From positions 1,798,001-1,862,000 of the forward strand of contig NZ_CP080999.1 in the NCBI RefSeq assembly GCF_019645855.1: a stretch of 64,000 nucleotides of DNA, written 5' to 3'. Position 1 is the first letter of the stretch; every line of letters starts with the position of its first letter. Both the position numbers and the translations under genes were made by a program. This DNA comes from Mycobacterium malmoense. GTDB taxonomy: Bacteria > Actinomycetota > Actinomycetes > Mycobacteriales > Mycobacteriaceae. Below are positions 50,084 to 58,153 of this stretch, piece by piece. The notes beneath the pieces were generated by a model that had not been told where the DNA came from, made no database searches, and was given only the letters and a program-made list of their open reading frames with translations.

Positions 50084-51295
50084 GTGGACCTCGCAGCCCG
50101 CCCCCACATCACCGCTGGAGTCGCCCTGGCCAGCGCGGCTGTCATCGCGGCAGCCCCCATGGCCCAGCACCTGCCCGACCCGCACCTAGCCCAACAACTG
50201 CGTCAGGTGAGCGTGTCAAACATTCAGCTCACCGGCGCCGCTGACAGCGTGGTCGACCTGCTCGCCGGCGTGGAAAGCGAACTCGCCTCCCTCGCACGCG
50301 GATCAGCCGCGGCCGCGGTACCTGCGGCCGCGCTCACCGACTTCCTCAACCCCGCCGCACTACCTCTCCCCATCGCGACATGGGTCAACACCTTCCAGAC
50401 GGCGGGCACCAACCTGCAGACGATCTACAACACCTTCAGCAAGCTGCCTTTCCCGCTCTTACAGCAAGTCGCCGCAAACGGGGTCTCCTACGCAGACCTC
50501 TATGTTGGGGCATACCAAAGCGCCGCGCAGGGCGCTGTCACGTACTTCACCGGCACCGCCCCGGGCTATTTCGGGCCGACTATCCAAACGATGCTCGGCG
50601 ATCTCGCTTCGAGTAACGTCGCGGGCGCGATCGACCAGGTGTACCAACTGTTCGAGACTCCGTTCATAATGATCGGGGACCCACTCGAGGGAATCTTGAA
50701 AATTCCCGGCTATGTCGCAACAAATTTCGCGGCGTTCCTCACCAAGCTACTCACCACTGGTGTGGCGAATTTCGGTCGCTACGGCCTCCTCAGCCTACCT
50801 GCTGCAGTCGAGCAAGGGTTCGGGACAAGTCTGCAGGCGGTTGTCAACTCGTGGGGTGCCGGGGATCCGTTGGGCGCGGTGACTAACCTCCTCAATGTTC
50901 CTGGCGCAACAGTGAACGCTTTCCTCAACGGCTTTGGTCCGGCTGACGCAGGCCTGCTCAGTACTCAGTATTCGGGCTTCGTTAACCAGCTCTTCGTAAG
51001 TTTGCCCAAGGCCATCGCGAAAGCAATGGTCGCTCCCGGCGCGGCTAATATCACCGCCAACGGCAACGTCGGGTTCGCAGCTCTGCAAACCGCGTTCCAG
51101 GGCTTTGTGAACCAGCTGACCAACGGCTGGCCGTCTCTGACTCCTATTGTCACCAGCGTTAGTGGTGGATTGACATCCCTGCTGCAAAGCATCCCGTCGG
51201 TGCTGTCGAATTTGCCGTCGATGTTGAGCAACTTTGGTGGCTTGTTGGCAAGCAATATCGGGTTGTTGATCTCCAACCTGCTCAAGTTGCTCTGA
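50084..51295 (+). CDS. Secreted PE-like protein of unknown function
   Basis: A 403-residue hydrophobic Ala/Leu/Asn-rich protein. GTG at 50084 is chosen because AAAGGAG lies 6 nt upstream; ATG 50078 would be too close. The N-terminus VDLAARPHITAGVALASAAVIAAAPMAQHL looks like a signal peptide. The long middle has WVNTFQTAGTNLQTIYNTFS, SYADLYVGAY and repeated helical motifs; the end is a Leu/Ser/Asn repeat (LLQSIPSVLSNLPSML). Similar proteins occur in nontuberculous mycobacteria without a known role. It lacks the canonical PE or PPE N-terminus. A strong terminator follows. Confidence 0.78.
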   Translation: MDLAARPHITAGVALASAAVIAAAPMAQHLPDPHLAQQLRQVSVSNIQLTGAADSVVDLLAGVESELASLARGSAAAAVPAAALTDFLNPAALPLPIATWVNTFQTAGTNLQTIYNTFSKLPFPLLQQVAANGVSYADLYVGAYQSAAQGAVTYFTGTAPGYFGPTIQTMLGDLASSNVAGAIDQVYQLFETPFIMIGDPLEGILKIPGYVATNFAAFLTKLLTTGVANFGRYGLLSLPAAVEQGFGTSLQAVVNSWGAGDPLGAVTNLLNVPGATVNAFLNGFGPADAGLLSTQYSGFVNQLFVSLPKAIAKAMVAPGAANITANGNVGFAALQTAFQGFVNQLTNGWPSLTPIVTSVSGGLTSLLQSIPSVLSNLPSMLSNFGGLLASNIGLLISNLLKLL

Positions 51296-51336
51296 GTCCA
51301 TGGTGGTCGCCGATGCGAGCCGGTGACCGCCAACGG

Positions 51337-51369
51337 CGATGGCCCCCTTACGCGCGAAGGGGGCCATCG
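51337..51369 (+). terminator. Strong stem-loop terminator after the PE-like gene
   Basis: A perfect 13-bp stem, CGATGGCCCCCTT with AAGGGGGCCATCG, encloses a 7-nt loop and is followed by TTATTGG. It begins ~42 bp after the stop. Confidence 0.8.
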
Positions 51370-51592
51370 TTATTGGTATAGCTTCTTTGGCATGAAAGTG
51401 GTTCTCGCCGAAAGGCTTTCGGCGATCAGACTTCTTCGTTCTTGTGCGTCGTGGAGCTAACCGGATCGTGGCGGACGCACAGGGCCATGGGTGCAATCGC
51501 CATCGCGGGCCGATGCTGCCGCGCCCCGCAATTCAACCCACAGACTCCCGGGCCTGGGTCACCAGGCCTCCGGGAGGCTGAGGGCCGAAATG

Positions 51593-51943
51593 TTATCCGT
51601 GGCCGGAGCCGCAACCGACGCCCGGTAGACAGCCCTGGCCGCCCGGCACGCCGCCGGGACCGGCGAACTGGCCACCCGAGCCGCAGCCGACGCCCGGGAC
51701 GCAGCCCTGACCGCCTGGGCCGCCGCCGCGCCCGTTGTTCTGGCCTCCGGAGCCGCAGTTGCCGTTGTTGTCGCAACCGCTGCCGCCCGGGTCGTCCTTG
51801 AAGATCACATGCGTGGGCGAGGGGCCCGTCGCCGCTGGCCCAGCCGCGAAAACGTCAGCTCCGGCCGTCGGTGCGGCGGCAATCGCCGCAGCAACAGCGC
51901 CAGCCACCACCAATGGTTTCATGAGGGTCAATTTCGCTAACAT
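51593..51943 (-). CDS. Secreted Gly/Cys-rich repeat protein
   Basis: A 116-residue small secreted protein. ATG 51943 and ATG 51922 are both possible starts and give the signal peptide MKPLVVAGAVAAAIAAAPTAGA or a slightly longer form. After a short linker, the mature protein has a 24-residue repeat, GGQGCVPGVGCGSGG and GGQGCLPGVGCGSGH, coded by a 72-bp direct repeat. Six Cys residues suggest disulfides or metal binding. Similar short glycine-rich exported proteins occur in mycobacteria; function is unknown. Confidence 0.75.
   Translation of the reverse strand: MLAKLTLMKPLVVAGAVAAAIAAAPTAGADVFAAGPAATGPSPTHVIFKDDPGGSGCDNNGNCGSGGQNNGRGGGPGGQGCVPGVGCGSGGQFAGPGGVPGGQGCLPGVGCGSGHG
51606..51718. repeat. 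72-bp-period direct repeat within the Gly/Cys-rich gene
   Basis: A ~41-bp segment starting GAGCCGCAACCGACGCCCGG at 51606 recurs with a few changes at 51678, an offset of 72 bp (24 codons). Confidence 0.75.
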
Positions 51944-52067
51944 GCGACTCGCATACCACGCACACACGTGTACAAAACATCGTGAACAAAATTCCGGGTG
52001 CCACCGATGTCCTCCGCTGCCCCTCCGTCAGCATGGTCCGGCCACCAACACAACAGAAGGCATGCCA

Positions 52068-52832
52068 ATGACCGCACTGGATCTGACCGGCCGCACCGCG
52101 ATCATCACCGGCGCCTCGCGCGGGATCGGGCTGGCAATCTCGCAGCAGCTGGCCGCAGCCGGCGCCAACGTGGTGCTCACCGCCCGCAAACAGGAAGCGG
52201 CGGAGGCGGCCGCGGCACAGGTCGGTGAGAAGGCTCTCGGCGTCGGCGCGCACGCGGTCGACGAGGACGCTGCGCGGCGCTGCGTGGACCTCACGCTGGA
52301 GCGCTTCGGCGGCATCGACATCCTGGTCAACAACGCGGGAACCAATCCGGCGTACGGTCCGCTGATCGATCAGGACCACGCCCGCTTCGCCAAGATTTTC
52401 GACGTCAACCTGTGGGCCCCACTGCTGTGGACGTCACTCGTCGTCAAGTCGTGGATGGGCGAGCACGGCGGCGCGATCGTCAACAACGCCTCCCTCGGCG
52501 GCCTGCACCAATCGCCGGCCATGGGTTTGTACAACGCCACCAAGGCCGCGCTGATCCACGTCACCAAGCAACTGGCGCTGGAACTTTCACCGGGCATCCG
52601 GGTCAACGCCATCGCCCCGGGGGTGGTGCGCACCAGATTGGCCGAGGCGCTGTGGAAGGACCACGAGGATCCGCTGGCGTCATCGATCGCGCTCGGACGC
52701 ATCGGTGAGCCCATCGATGTGGCGAACGCGGTCGTCTTCCTGGTGTCCGACGCGGCGAGCTGGATCACCGGCGAGACGATGGTCATCGACGGCGGCCTGC
52801 TGCTCGGCCCCGCGCAGGGATTTCGGCAATGA
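52068..52832 (+). CDS. Short-chain dehydrogenase/reductase (Rv2766c-like)
   Basis: A 254-residue FabG-type NAD(P) oxidoreductase. ATG 52068 gives MTALDLTGRTAIITGASRG; ATG 52062 in the same frame adds two residues. Motifs are TGASRGIG (residues 15-22), NNAGTN, and the catalytic Ser/Tyr/Lys in NNASLGG and GLYNATKAAL. The end WITGETMVIDGGLLLG is typical. Its stop overlaps the first of two acyl-CoA dehydrogenase genes, so it is part of that lipid-catabolic operon. Confidence 0.93.
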   Translation: MTALDLTGRTAIITGASRGIGLAISQQLAAAGANVVLTARKQEAAEAAAAQVGEKALGVGAHAVDEDAARRCVDLTLERFGGIDILVNNAGTNPAYGPLIDQDHARFAKIFDVNLWAPLLWTSLVVKSWMGEHGGAIVNNASLGGLHQSPAMGLYNATKAALIHVTKQLALELSPGIRVNAIAPGVVRTRLAEALWKDHEDPLASSIALGRIGEPIDVANAVVFLVSDAASWITGETMVIDGGLLLGPAQGFRQ

Positions 52833-54007
52833 GCCCCGACCTGGACGCGCGGGTGCGGGCGCTGCTGGACGAGCACGACCCGGCGACCACCGACCCGCGG
52901 GATTTCCTTGGCGCGCAATACGACTCGGGCCTGGCCTGGGTGTACCTGCCGCAGGGCTTCGGCGGGCTGGGCCTGCCGCGGAAGGCCCAGGAGCGCGTCG
53001 ACACCCGGCTGGCCGCCGCGGGCGCGCCGGTGGGCGGCACCGTCAAGAACTTCATCGGGATGGGCATGGCGGCGCCGACGATCACGGCGTTCGGGACCGA
53101 CGAGCAGAAGCGAAAGTTCCTGCGCCCATTGTTCACCGGTGAGCACGTCTACTGCCAGCTGTTCAGCGAGCCGGGTGCGGGATCGGACCTGGCCGGGGTG
53201 GCCACCCGGGCGGTCCGCGACGGCGACGACTGGATTGTCAACGGCCAGAAGGTGTGGACGTCGATGGCCCAGCACGCGCAGATGGCCATCCTGGTCGCCC
53301 GCACCGACCCGACGGTGCCCAAACACGCTGGGCTGACGTACTTTCTGTGCGACATGACGCAGCCCGGCGTCGACGTCCGCCCACTGCGGCAGATCACCGG
53401 CGAGGCGGAGTTCAACGAGGTGTTCCTCACCGACGTGCGGGTGCCCGACGCGAACCGGCTCGGCCCGGTGGGCGGTGGCTGGCGCGTCGCGACCACCACG
53501 CTCAACAACGAGCGGGTCGCGATCGGCTCTCGCCCCGGCGTTCCGCGGGAGGGCGGGATCATCGGCAAGGTCACCGACGCCTGGCGCGGCGAGCCGGGTC
53601 TGCGCAACCCCGCGATGCACGACGAGCTCATGCGGCTGTGGGTCGACGCGGAGGTCCTGCGGCTCGCCGGTGAGCGGCTGCGGCAACAGGCCGTGGCGGG
53701 TCAGCCCGGGCCCGAGGGCGCCGGCATGAAGATCGCCTTCGCCTCGCTGGCGCAAGCCATTTCGGGCTTCGAGCTGGAGCTGTATGCCGAATCCGGGCTG
53801 CACTACGACGATTGGACCATGCGCAGGACCGAAGTCGTCGACCTGATCGGGCGTGAGCCGGGATACCGCTACCTGCGGGCGCGCGGCAACTCGATCGAGG
53901 GCGGCACCTCGGAGATCTTGCGCAACACCATCTCCGAGCGGATCCTCGGCCTGCCGGGCGAACACCGTGTCGACAAGGACGTGCCCTGGAAGGACCTGAA
54001 CCGGTGA
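52829..54007 (+). CDS. Acyl-CoA dehydrogenase, subunit with catalytic C-terminus
   Basis: A 392-residue FadE protein. Motifs are QLFSEPGAGSDLAGVATRA, NGQKVWTSMAQHA, and the end RARGNSIEGGTSEILRNTISERILGLP. This C-terminal IEGGTSEI pattern marks the FAD/substrate-active partner in heteromeric mycobacterial FadE pairs. ATG 52829 overlaps the SDR, and its stop overlaps the second fadE (GTGA at 54004), so the two are made together. It lacks an obvious M. tuberculosis counterpart at this position as remembered. Confidence 0.9.
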   Translation: MSPDLDARVRALLDEHDPATTDPRDFLGAQYDSGLAWVYLPQGFGGLGLPRKAQERVDTRLAAAGAPVGGTVKNFIGMGMAAPTITAFGTDEQKRKFLRPLFTGEHVYCQLFSEPGAGSDLAGVATRAVRDGDDWIVNGQKVWTSMAQHAQMAILVARTDPTVPKHAGLTYFLCDMTQPGVDVRPLRQITGEAEFNEVFLTDVRVPDANRLGPVGGGWRVATTTLNNERVAIGSRPGVPREGGIIGKVTDAWRGEPGLRNPAMHDELMRLWVDAEVLRLAGERLRQQAVAGQPGPEGAGMKIAFASLAQAISGFELELYAESGLHYDDWTMRRTEVVDLIGREPGYRYLRARGNSIEGGTSEILRNTISERILGLPGEHRVDKDVPWKDLNR

Positions 54008-55092
54008 GCGACCTGCTGTACTCCGACACCGAAGAGGCGCTGCGCGACAGCGTTCGCCACCTGTTCGCCGAGCGCTGCCCGCCGGAATCGGTGGTGCGAG
54101 CCTACGATGCGGTGCCACAAGACTTTTCGGATGTCTGGCGGACCCTGGCCGCCGAGCTCGGGGTGGCCGGGCTGCTGGTGCCCGAGTCGCTCGGCGGCGC
54201 CGGCGCGGGTGCCCGCGAGGCCGCGGTCGTCATGGAGGAGATCGGCCGGTCCGTCGCGCCAATGCCGTTCTTGTCCAGCGCGGTGCTGGCCACGGTCGCG
54301 CTACTGCGTGCCGGCGACACCGAAACCGTGCCGGCGCTGGCCCAAGGGGCGGTGACCGCGGCGCTGGTGGTGCCGCTGTCCACCGCGCCGGGCGATCCGA
54401 TCGCGGGGGTCAGCGCCGGCGCCGACGGCCTGACCGGCGTGGTCACCAGCGTCGCGGGCGCAGGCGAAGCCGACGTGCTGGTGGTGCCGGTCGCGGGCCC
54501 GGACGGGCTTGAGCTGCACACGGTCTCGCGAACGGCGGCCGGTGTCGAGGTGACGCCGGTGCTCGCCCTGGACATGACGAGACCCCTTGCGACCGTGCGG
54601 TTTTCGGGGGCGGTCTCGTCGCGGGTCGGCCCGGCGGATGCGGCCGTGGCCGAGGCGCTTGAGGCGGGCGCGGCGCTGCTGGCCTCCGAGCAGCTCGGTG
54701 TGGCGCGGTGGTGTTTCGACACCACGCTGGCCTATGTCAAGCAGCGCAAGCAGTTTGGCCGCGCGATCGGCTCGTATCAGGCGATCAAGCACCGGCTGGC
54801 GGACCTGTGGTTTGAGGTCGGCGCGGCGGCGGCCGCGGCCCGCTATGCCGCCGACACGTGCGCCCGGGGCGACGACGCGGGCATCGCCGCGGCCATCGCG
54901 CAGGCCTACTGCGGCGGCGTCGCCGTGCACGCCGCCGAGGAGTGCATACAGCTGCACGGCGGCATCGGCATGACCTGGGAATATCCCGCGCACCTGTACC
55001 TCAAGCGGGCCAAGAGCGACCAGCTGGCCCTCGGCACCGCCTACCGCCACCGGGCGCGGCTGGCCGAGCTGGTCGACCTGCCGGTTTCCTGA
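54004..55092 (+). CDS. Acyl-CoA dehydrogenase, companion subunit
   Basis: A 362-residue FadE protein. The N-terminus (EEALRDSVRHLFAERCPPE) and mid region are divergent. The C-terminus ECIQLHGGIGMTWEYPAHLYLKRAKSDQ, ending with HRARLAELVDLP, is that of the non-catalytic beta partner in alpha2beta2 enzymes such as ChsE1-ChsE2 of cholesterol degradation. The direct overlap with the first fadE supports a heteromer. Substrate is inferred as a sterol or branched acyl-CoA only by analogy. Confidence 0.88.
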   Translation: MSDLLYSDTEEALRDSVRHLFAERCPPESVVRAYDAVPQDFSDVWRTLAAELGVAGLLVPESLGGAGAGAREAAVVMEEIGRSVAPMPFLSSAVLATVALLRAGDTETVPALAQGAVTAALVVPLSTAPGDPIAGVSAGADGLTGVVTSVAGAGEADVLVVPVAGPDGLELHTVSRTAAGVEVTPVLALDMTRPLATVRFSGAVSSRVGPADAAVAEALEAGAALLASEQLGVARWCFDTTLAYVKQRKQFGRAIGSYQAIKHRLADLWFEVGAAAAAARYAADTCARGDDAGIAAAIAQAYCGGVAVHAAEECIQLHGGIGMTWEYPAHLYLKRAKSDQLALGTAYRHRARLAELVDLPVS

Positions 55093-55095
55093 CGG

Positions 55096-55153
55096 CGAGC
55101 AGACGCAGACTCGCATAGCGCCGCGCGAAATCGTGCGATTCTGTGTCTGTTCG
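55096..55153. repeat. Hairpin between the fadE pair and dienelactone hydrolase
   Basis: Arms CGAGCAGACGCAGACTCGCA (55096-55115) and TGCGATTCTGTGTCTGTTCG (55134-55153) pair with three mismatches around 18 nt. It lies between convergent genes and can terminate both. Confidence 0.8.
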
Positions 55154-55159
55154 GCACCA

Positions 55160-55900
55160 CTAAAGCGCGAGCGCCGAGCCGAAGGTGTCCACCATCGCCG
55201 CCCAGTGCCGCTCGGCCGCGGCCTCGTCGTAGGGCGCGTTGTCCGGGACCGCGAACCCATGCGCCGCCGAGTACCACTCGATGGTGTGCCGCACGCCGGC
55301 CGTCGTCAGCGCCTTCTCGAGCGCTTCGGCGTGATCGGGCGTGAACGACGCGTCGTTCTCGGCGCCGCCGATGTAGACCGTCGCGCTCATCCGATCGGCC
55401 AGCAGGTGCGGACTGTCCGCGGTGTCGGTCACCAGGCCGCCGCCGTGAAAGGACGCCACGGCCGCGACGCGGTCCGGAAGACGGCCCGCCACCACCACCG
55501 ACGTCCGCCCGCCCATGCAGTAGCCGCACACGCCGAATCGCTCCCCGGCCACCTCGGGGCGCGGGGCCAGATAGTCGAAGAAGGCGGCGGCGTCGCTGGC
55601 CATCCTGTCCGGGGTGATGCTGCCGATCATGGAAAACAGCCGATTGCGCTCGGACGCGTCGGTGAACGCGGTGGCCATGTCGAACGGGGCCCAGTCGCCG
55701 CTGCGGTAGTACACGTCGGGGAGCAGCACGGCGTAGCCGAATCCGGCCAGCTTGGCGGCCATTTGCTCGAAGGTGTCGCGCACCCCGCCGGCGTCGGGGT
55801 ACATGATCACGCCGGGCCAGGGGCCGGATCCCTCGGGGGTGAATAGGCGGACGGGGCAGGAGCCGTCGGGAGTGGTGACGGTGTCGGTGATTGTCGGCAT
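55160..55900 (-). CDS. Dienelactone hydrolase family protein
   Basis: A 246-residue alpha/beta-hydrolase like Rv2765. Nucleophile Cys128 in GVCGYCMGGRTS, a later Asp/His pair (His in WYSAAHGFAVP), and the N-terminal PGVIMYPDAGGVRD oxyanion strand are typical of DLH. It cleaves cyclic lactones or similar esters. It is transcribed away from thyA, toward the convergent fadE pair. Confidence 0.92.
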   Translation of the reverse strand: MPTITDTVTTPDGSCPVRLFTPEGSGPWPGVIMYPDAGGVRDTFEQMAAKLAGFGYAVLLPDVYYRSGDWAPFDMATAFTDASERNRLFSMIGSITPDRMASDAAAFFDYLAPRPEVAGERFGVCGYCMGGRTSVVVAGRLPDRVAAVASFHGGGLVTDTADSPHLLADRMSATVYIGGAENDASFTPDHAEALEKALTTAGVRHTIEWYSAAHGFAVPDNAPYDEAAAERHWAAMVDTFGSALAL

Positions 55901-55920
55901 GGCCTCCGTTGTACTCCTGG

Positions 55921-56045
55921 CGATCGCCGCTAGATTTTTTGGCGGCGACCCGCCGCGCCCGGCTTCGCCGTGCTTGCGATCGCACGCTAGATTTTTGGCG
56001 GCGACCCGCGGCGCCCGGCTTCGCCGCGCTTGCGATCGCCGCTAA
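55921..56045. repeat. Tandem 56-bp repeats upstream of thyA
   Basis: Copy 1 (55921-55976) and copy 2 (55977-56032) match along nearly all 56 bases, each with CGATCGC, GCTAGATTTTTGGCGGCGAC and CGGCTTCGCCG. A third copy begins at 56033 and ends at the thyA -10 box (CGATCGCCGCTAA). Confidence 0.85.
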
Positions 56046-56048
56046 GCT
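56043..56048 (+). promoter_or_regulatory. Candidate -10 box TAAGCT of thyA
   Basis: TAAGCT ends 6 nt before GTG 56055 and lies in the truncated third copy of the tandem repeat. The first two copies carry TAGATT at the same place. Confidence 0.45.
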
Positions 56049-56054
56049 GGCCGC

Positions 56055-56855
56055 GTGCCGATCGCGACGCCCTACGAGGACCTGCTGCGCCTGGTGCTCG
56101 AGACGGGTGCGGCCAAGTCGGACCGCACCGGCACCGGCACCCGCAGCCTGTTCGGCCAGCAGATGCGCTACGACCTGTCGGCCGGCTTCCCGCTGCTCAC
56201 CACCAAGAAGGTGCATTTCAAGTCGGTGGTCTACGAGCTGCTGTGGTTCCTGCGCGGCGACTCCAACGTCGCCTGGCTGCACGAACACGGCGTCACCATC
56301 TGGGACGAATGGGCAAGCGACACCGGCGATCTCGGTCCAGTCTACGGTGTGCAGTGGCGGTCCTGGCCCACCCCGTCGGGCGAGCACGTCGACCAGATCA
56401 GCGCCGCGCTGGAGCTGCTGCGCACCGACCCGAACTCCCGACGCATCATCGTGTCGGCATGGAACGTCGGCGACATCCCGCGGATGGCGCTGCCGCCGTG
56501 CCACGCATTCTTCCAGTTCTACGTGGCCGACGGGCGGCTGAGCTGCCAGCTCTACCAGCGCAGCGCCGACCTGTTCCTCGGCGTCCCGTTCAACATCGCC
56601 AGCTACGCGCTACTCACCCACATGATTGCCGCCCAGGCCGGACTGGGCGTCGGCGAGTTCGTCTGGACCGGCGGGGACTGCCACATCTACGACAACCACG
56701 TCGAACAGGTGCGCCTGCAGCTCGCACGCGAGCCCCGACCGTACCCGGAACTAGCCCTGGCCCACAGGGATTCGATCTTCGACTACACCTACGACGACGT
56801 CGTGGTGAAGAACTACGATCCGCACCCGGCGATCAAAGCCCCCGTCGCTGTATGA
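56055..56855 (+). CDS. thyA: Thymidylate synthase (folate-dependent)
   Basis: A 266-residue enzyme that methylates dUMP with methylene-tetrahydrofolate, yielding dihydrofolate. Catalytic Cys149 lies in LPPCHAFFQFY. Other motifs are TGTGTRSLFGQQMRYDL, VYGVQWRSW, and the end DYTYDDVVVKNYDPHPAIKAPVAV. GTG start. Corresponds to Rv2764c. Its stop overlaps dfrA, which recycles the dihydrofolate; thyX at 61928 is an alternative synthase. Confidence 0.97.
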   Translation: MPIATPYEDLLRLVLETGAAKSDRTGTGTRSLFGQQMRYDLSAGFPLLTTKKVHFKSVVYELLWFLRGDSNVAWLHEHGVTIWDEWASDTGDLGPVYGVQWRSWPTPSGEHVDQISAALELLRTDPNSRRIIVSAWNVGDIPRMALPPCHAFFQFYVADGRLSCQLYQRSADLFLGVPFNIASYALLTHMIAAQAGLGVGEFVWTGGDCHIYDNHVEQVRLQLAREPRPYPELALAHRDSIFDYTYDDVVVKNYDPHPAIKAPVAV

Positions 56856-57337
56856 CGCGCATGGGCCTGGTCTGGGCTCAGTCGACGTCCGGCGTCATCG
56901 GCCGCGGCGGCGACATCCCGTGGCGGGTGCCTGAGGACCTGGCCCGGTTCAAACAGTTGACCATGGGCCACACGGTGGTCATGGGCCGGCGGACCTGGGA
57001 GTCGTTGCCGGCCGGCGTTCGGCCGCTGCCGGGCCGCCGAAATATCGTGCTGTCCCGGCAGACTGACTACCTGGCCGATGGGGCAGAGGTGGTCGATTCG
57101 CTCGAGGGGGCCCTGACCGAGCGCGAGATGTGGGTGATCGGCGGCGCGCAGATCTACGTGCTCGCGCTGCCGTACGCGACCCGCTGCGAGGTCACCGAGG
57201 TAGACATCGATTTGCCGCGCGACGACGACGACGCGCTGGCCCCGGTGCTCGACGAGACGTGGCTGGGTGAGACGGGGGAGTGGCAGGTGAGCCGCTCGGG
57301 GCTGCGGTACCGGTTTCACAGCTACCGTCGGCCGTAG
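56852..57337 (+). CDS. dfrA: Dihydrofolate reductase
   Basis: A 161-residue NADPH enzyme and trimethoprim target. ATG 56852 overlaps thyA (ATGA); ATG 56861 is a possible alternative and would give MGLVWAQ. Motifs are GVIGRGGDIPWRVPEDLARF with the active-site Asp, VVMGRRTWESL and VIGGAQIYVLALPYATRCEVTEVD. Corresponds to Rv2763c. Confidence 0.96.
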   Translation: MTRMGLVWAQSTSGVIGRGGDIPWRVPEDLARFKQLTMGHTVVMGRRTWESLPAGVRPLPGRRNIVLSRQTDYLADGAEVVDSLEGALTEREMWVIGGAQIYVLALPYATRCEVTEVDIDLPRDDDDALAPVLDETWLGETGEWQVSRSGLRYRFHSYRRP

Positions 57338-57424
57338 GAGCGCGTGCGCTCGTCTCCGCGCCGGCGCCATGAAACCTGACATACTCGGTAATCGGGGTCT
57401 ATCGGCGTTTCCAGGAGGGGAAAA

Positions 57425-58108
57425 TTGGCAGTGATCACCGAACCCGCAAAGACCTTCACTCGCATGTTCAGGGGCTACGATCCCGCCGCGGTCGATGCCC
57501 ATATCGAGATGCTGACCGCCAAGCAGCAGTTGTTGGTCGACGACGTAGAAAGCCTAAGGGCCCGGCTAAAGGAATCCGGTGATGAGGCGGCCGCGTTGCG
57601 GAAGGAGGTCGCCGTCCTCACCGATACCTCACCCTCGCCCCACGCGATGCAGCAGCGGATGGCGAAGATGTTGCGGCGCGCGGTCGACGAGGTTTCCGAG
57701 ATGCAGGCCGAGGCGCGCGCGGAGGCGGAGGCGCTGATCGCCGCCGCCGAGGCCGAGATCGAGGCCGAGCGGCGAAAGCACCAAGAGCAGTTGGCGGACA
57801 TGGAGGCGCAGCGAAAAGCGCTGGAAGCCGAATATCGGGAAACCAAGGAAAAGCTCGAGGCCGAGCTGGCCAGGATGCGCGAAGACGCCGACCGGGCGCG
57901 TGAGCAACTCCTCGCCGAAGCAAGGCAGAAGGCCGATCATGACCGTGAACGCGCCGAGCGGGCGGTCGACGAGGCGAATCGGCACCGAATCAAGGTCTTG
58001 GAGCAGCTGATGACCGTATACCGCGACCTGGAAGCGGTTCCGGCCGCCCTCGAATCGGCATACCAAGGACAGAAGAGCCCGTCGGAGGAGAAAGTTGGTA
58101 CGGGATAA
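57425..58108 (+). CDS. DivIVA-domain coiled-coil protein
   Basis: A 227-residue protein. TTG 57425 is favoured because AGGAGG lies 6 nt upstream; GTG 57431 is an alternative. The N-terminal region FRGYDPAAVDAHIEMLTAKQ is the DivIVA membrane/curvature motif. Residues ~80-190 are a long charged coiled coil (EMQAEARAEAEALIAAAEAEIEAE and EARQKADHDRERAERA). It resembles small DivIVA-like or SepIVA-like growth and septum proteins. It has no enzyme motif. A short gap to ycaQ follows. Confidence 0.82.
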   Translation: MAVITEPAKTFTRMFRGYDPAAVDAHIEMLTAKQQLLVDDVESLRARLKESGDEAAALRKEVAVLTDTSPSPHAMQQRMAKMLRRAVDEVSEMQAEARAEAEALIAAAEAEIEAERRKHQEQLADMEAQRKALEAEYRETKEKLEAELARMREDADRAREQLLAEARQKADHDRERAERAVDEANRHRIKVLEQLMTVYRDLEAVPAALESAYQGQKSPSEEKVGTG

Positions 58109-58140
58109 GCGTCGCCGCTGAGGGCGGGGGCGCGACCCGG

Positions 58141-58146
58141 TATTCT
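58141..58146 (+). promoter_or_regulatory. Candidate -10 box TATTCT of the ycaQ-hsdMS operon
   Basis: TATTCT ends 7 nt before GTG 58154, giving a leaderless first gene of the ycaQ-hsdM-hsdS set. Confidence 0.45.
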
Positions 58147-58153
58147 CTGCGCC

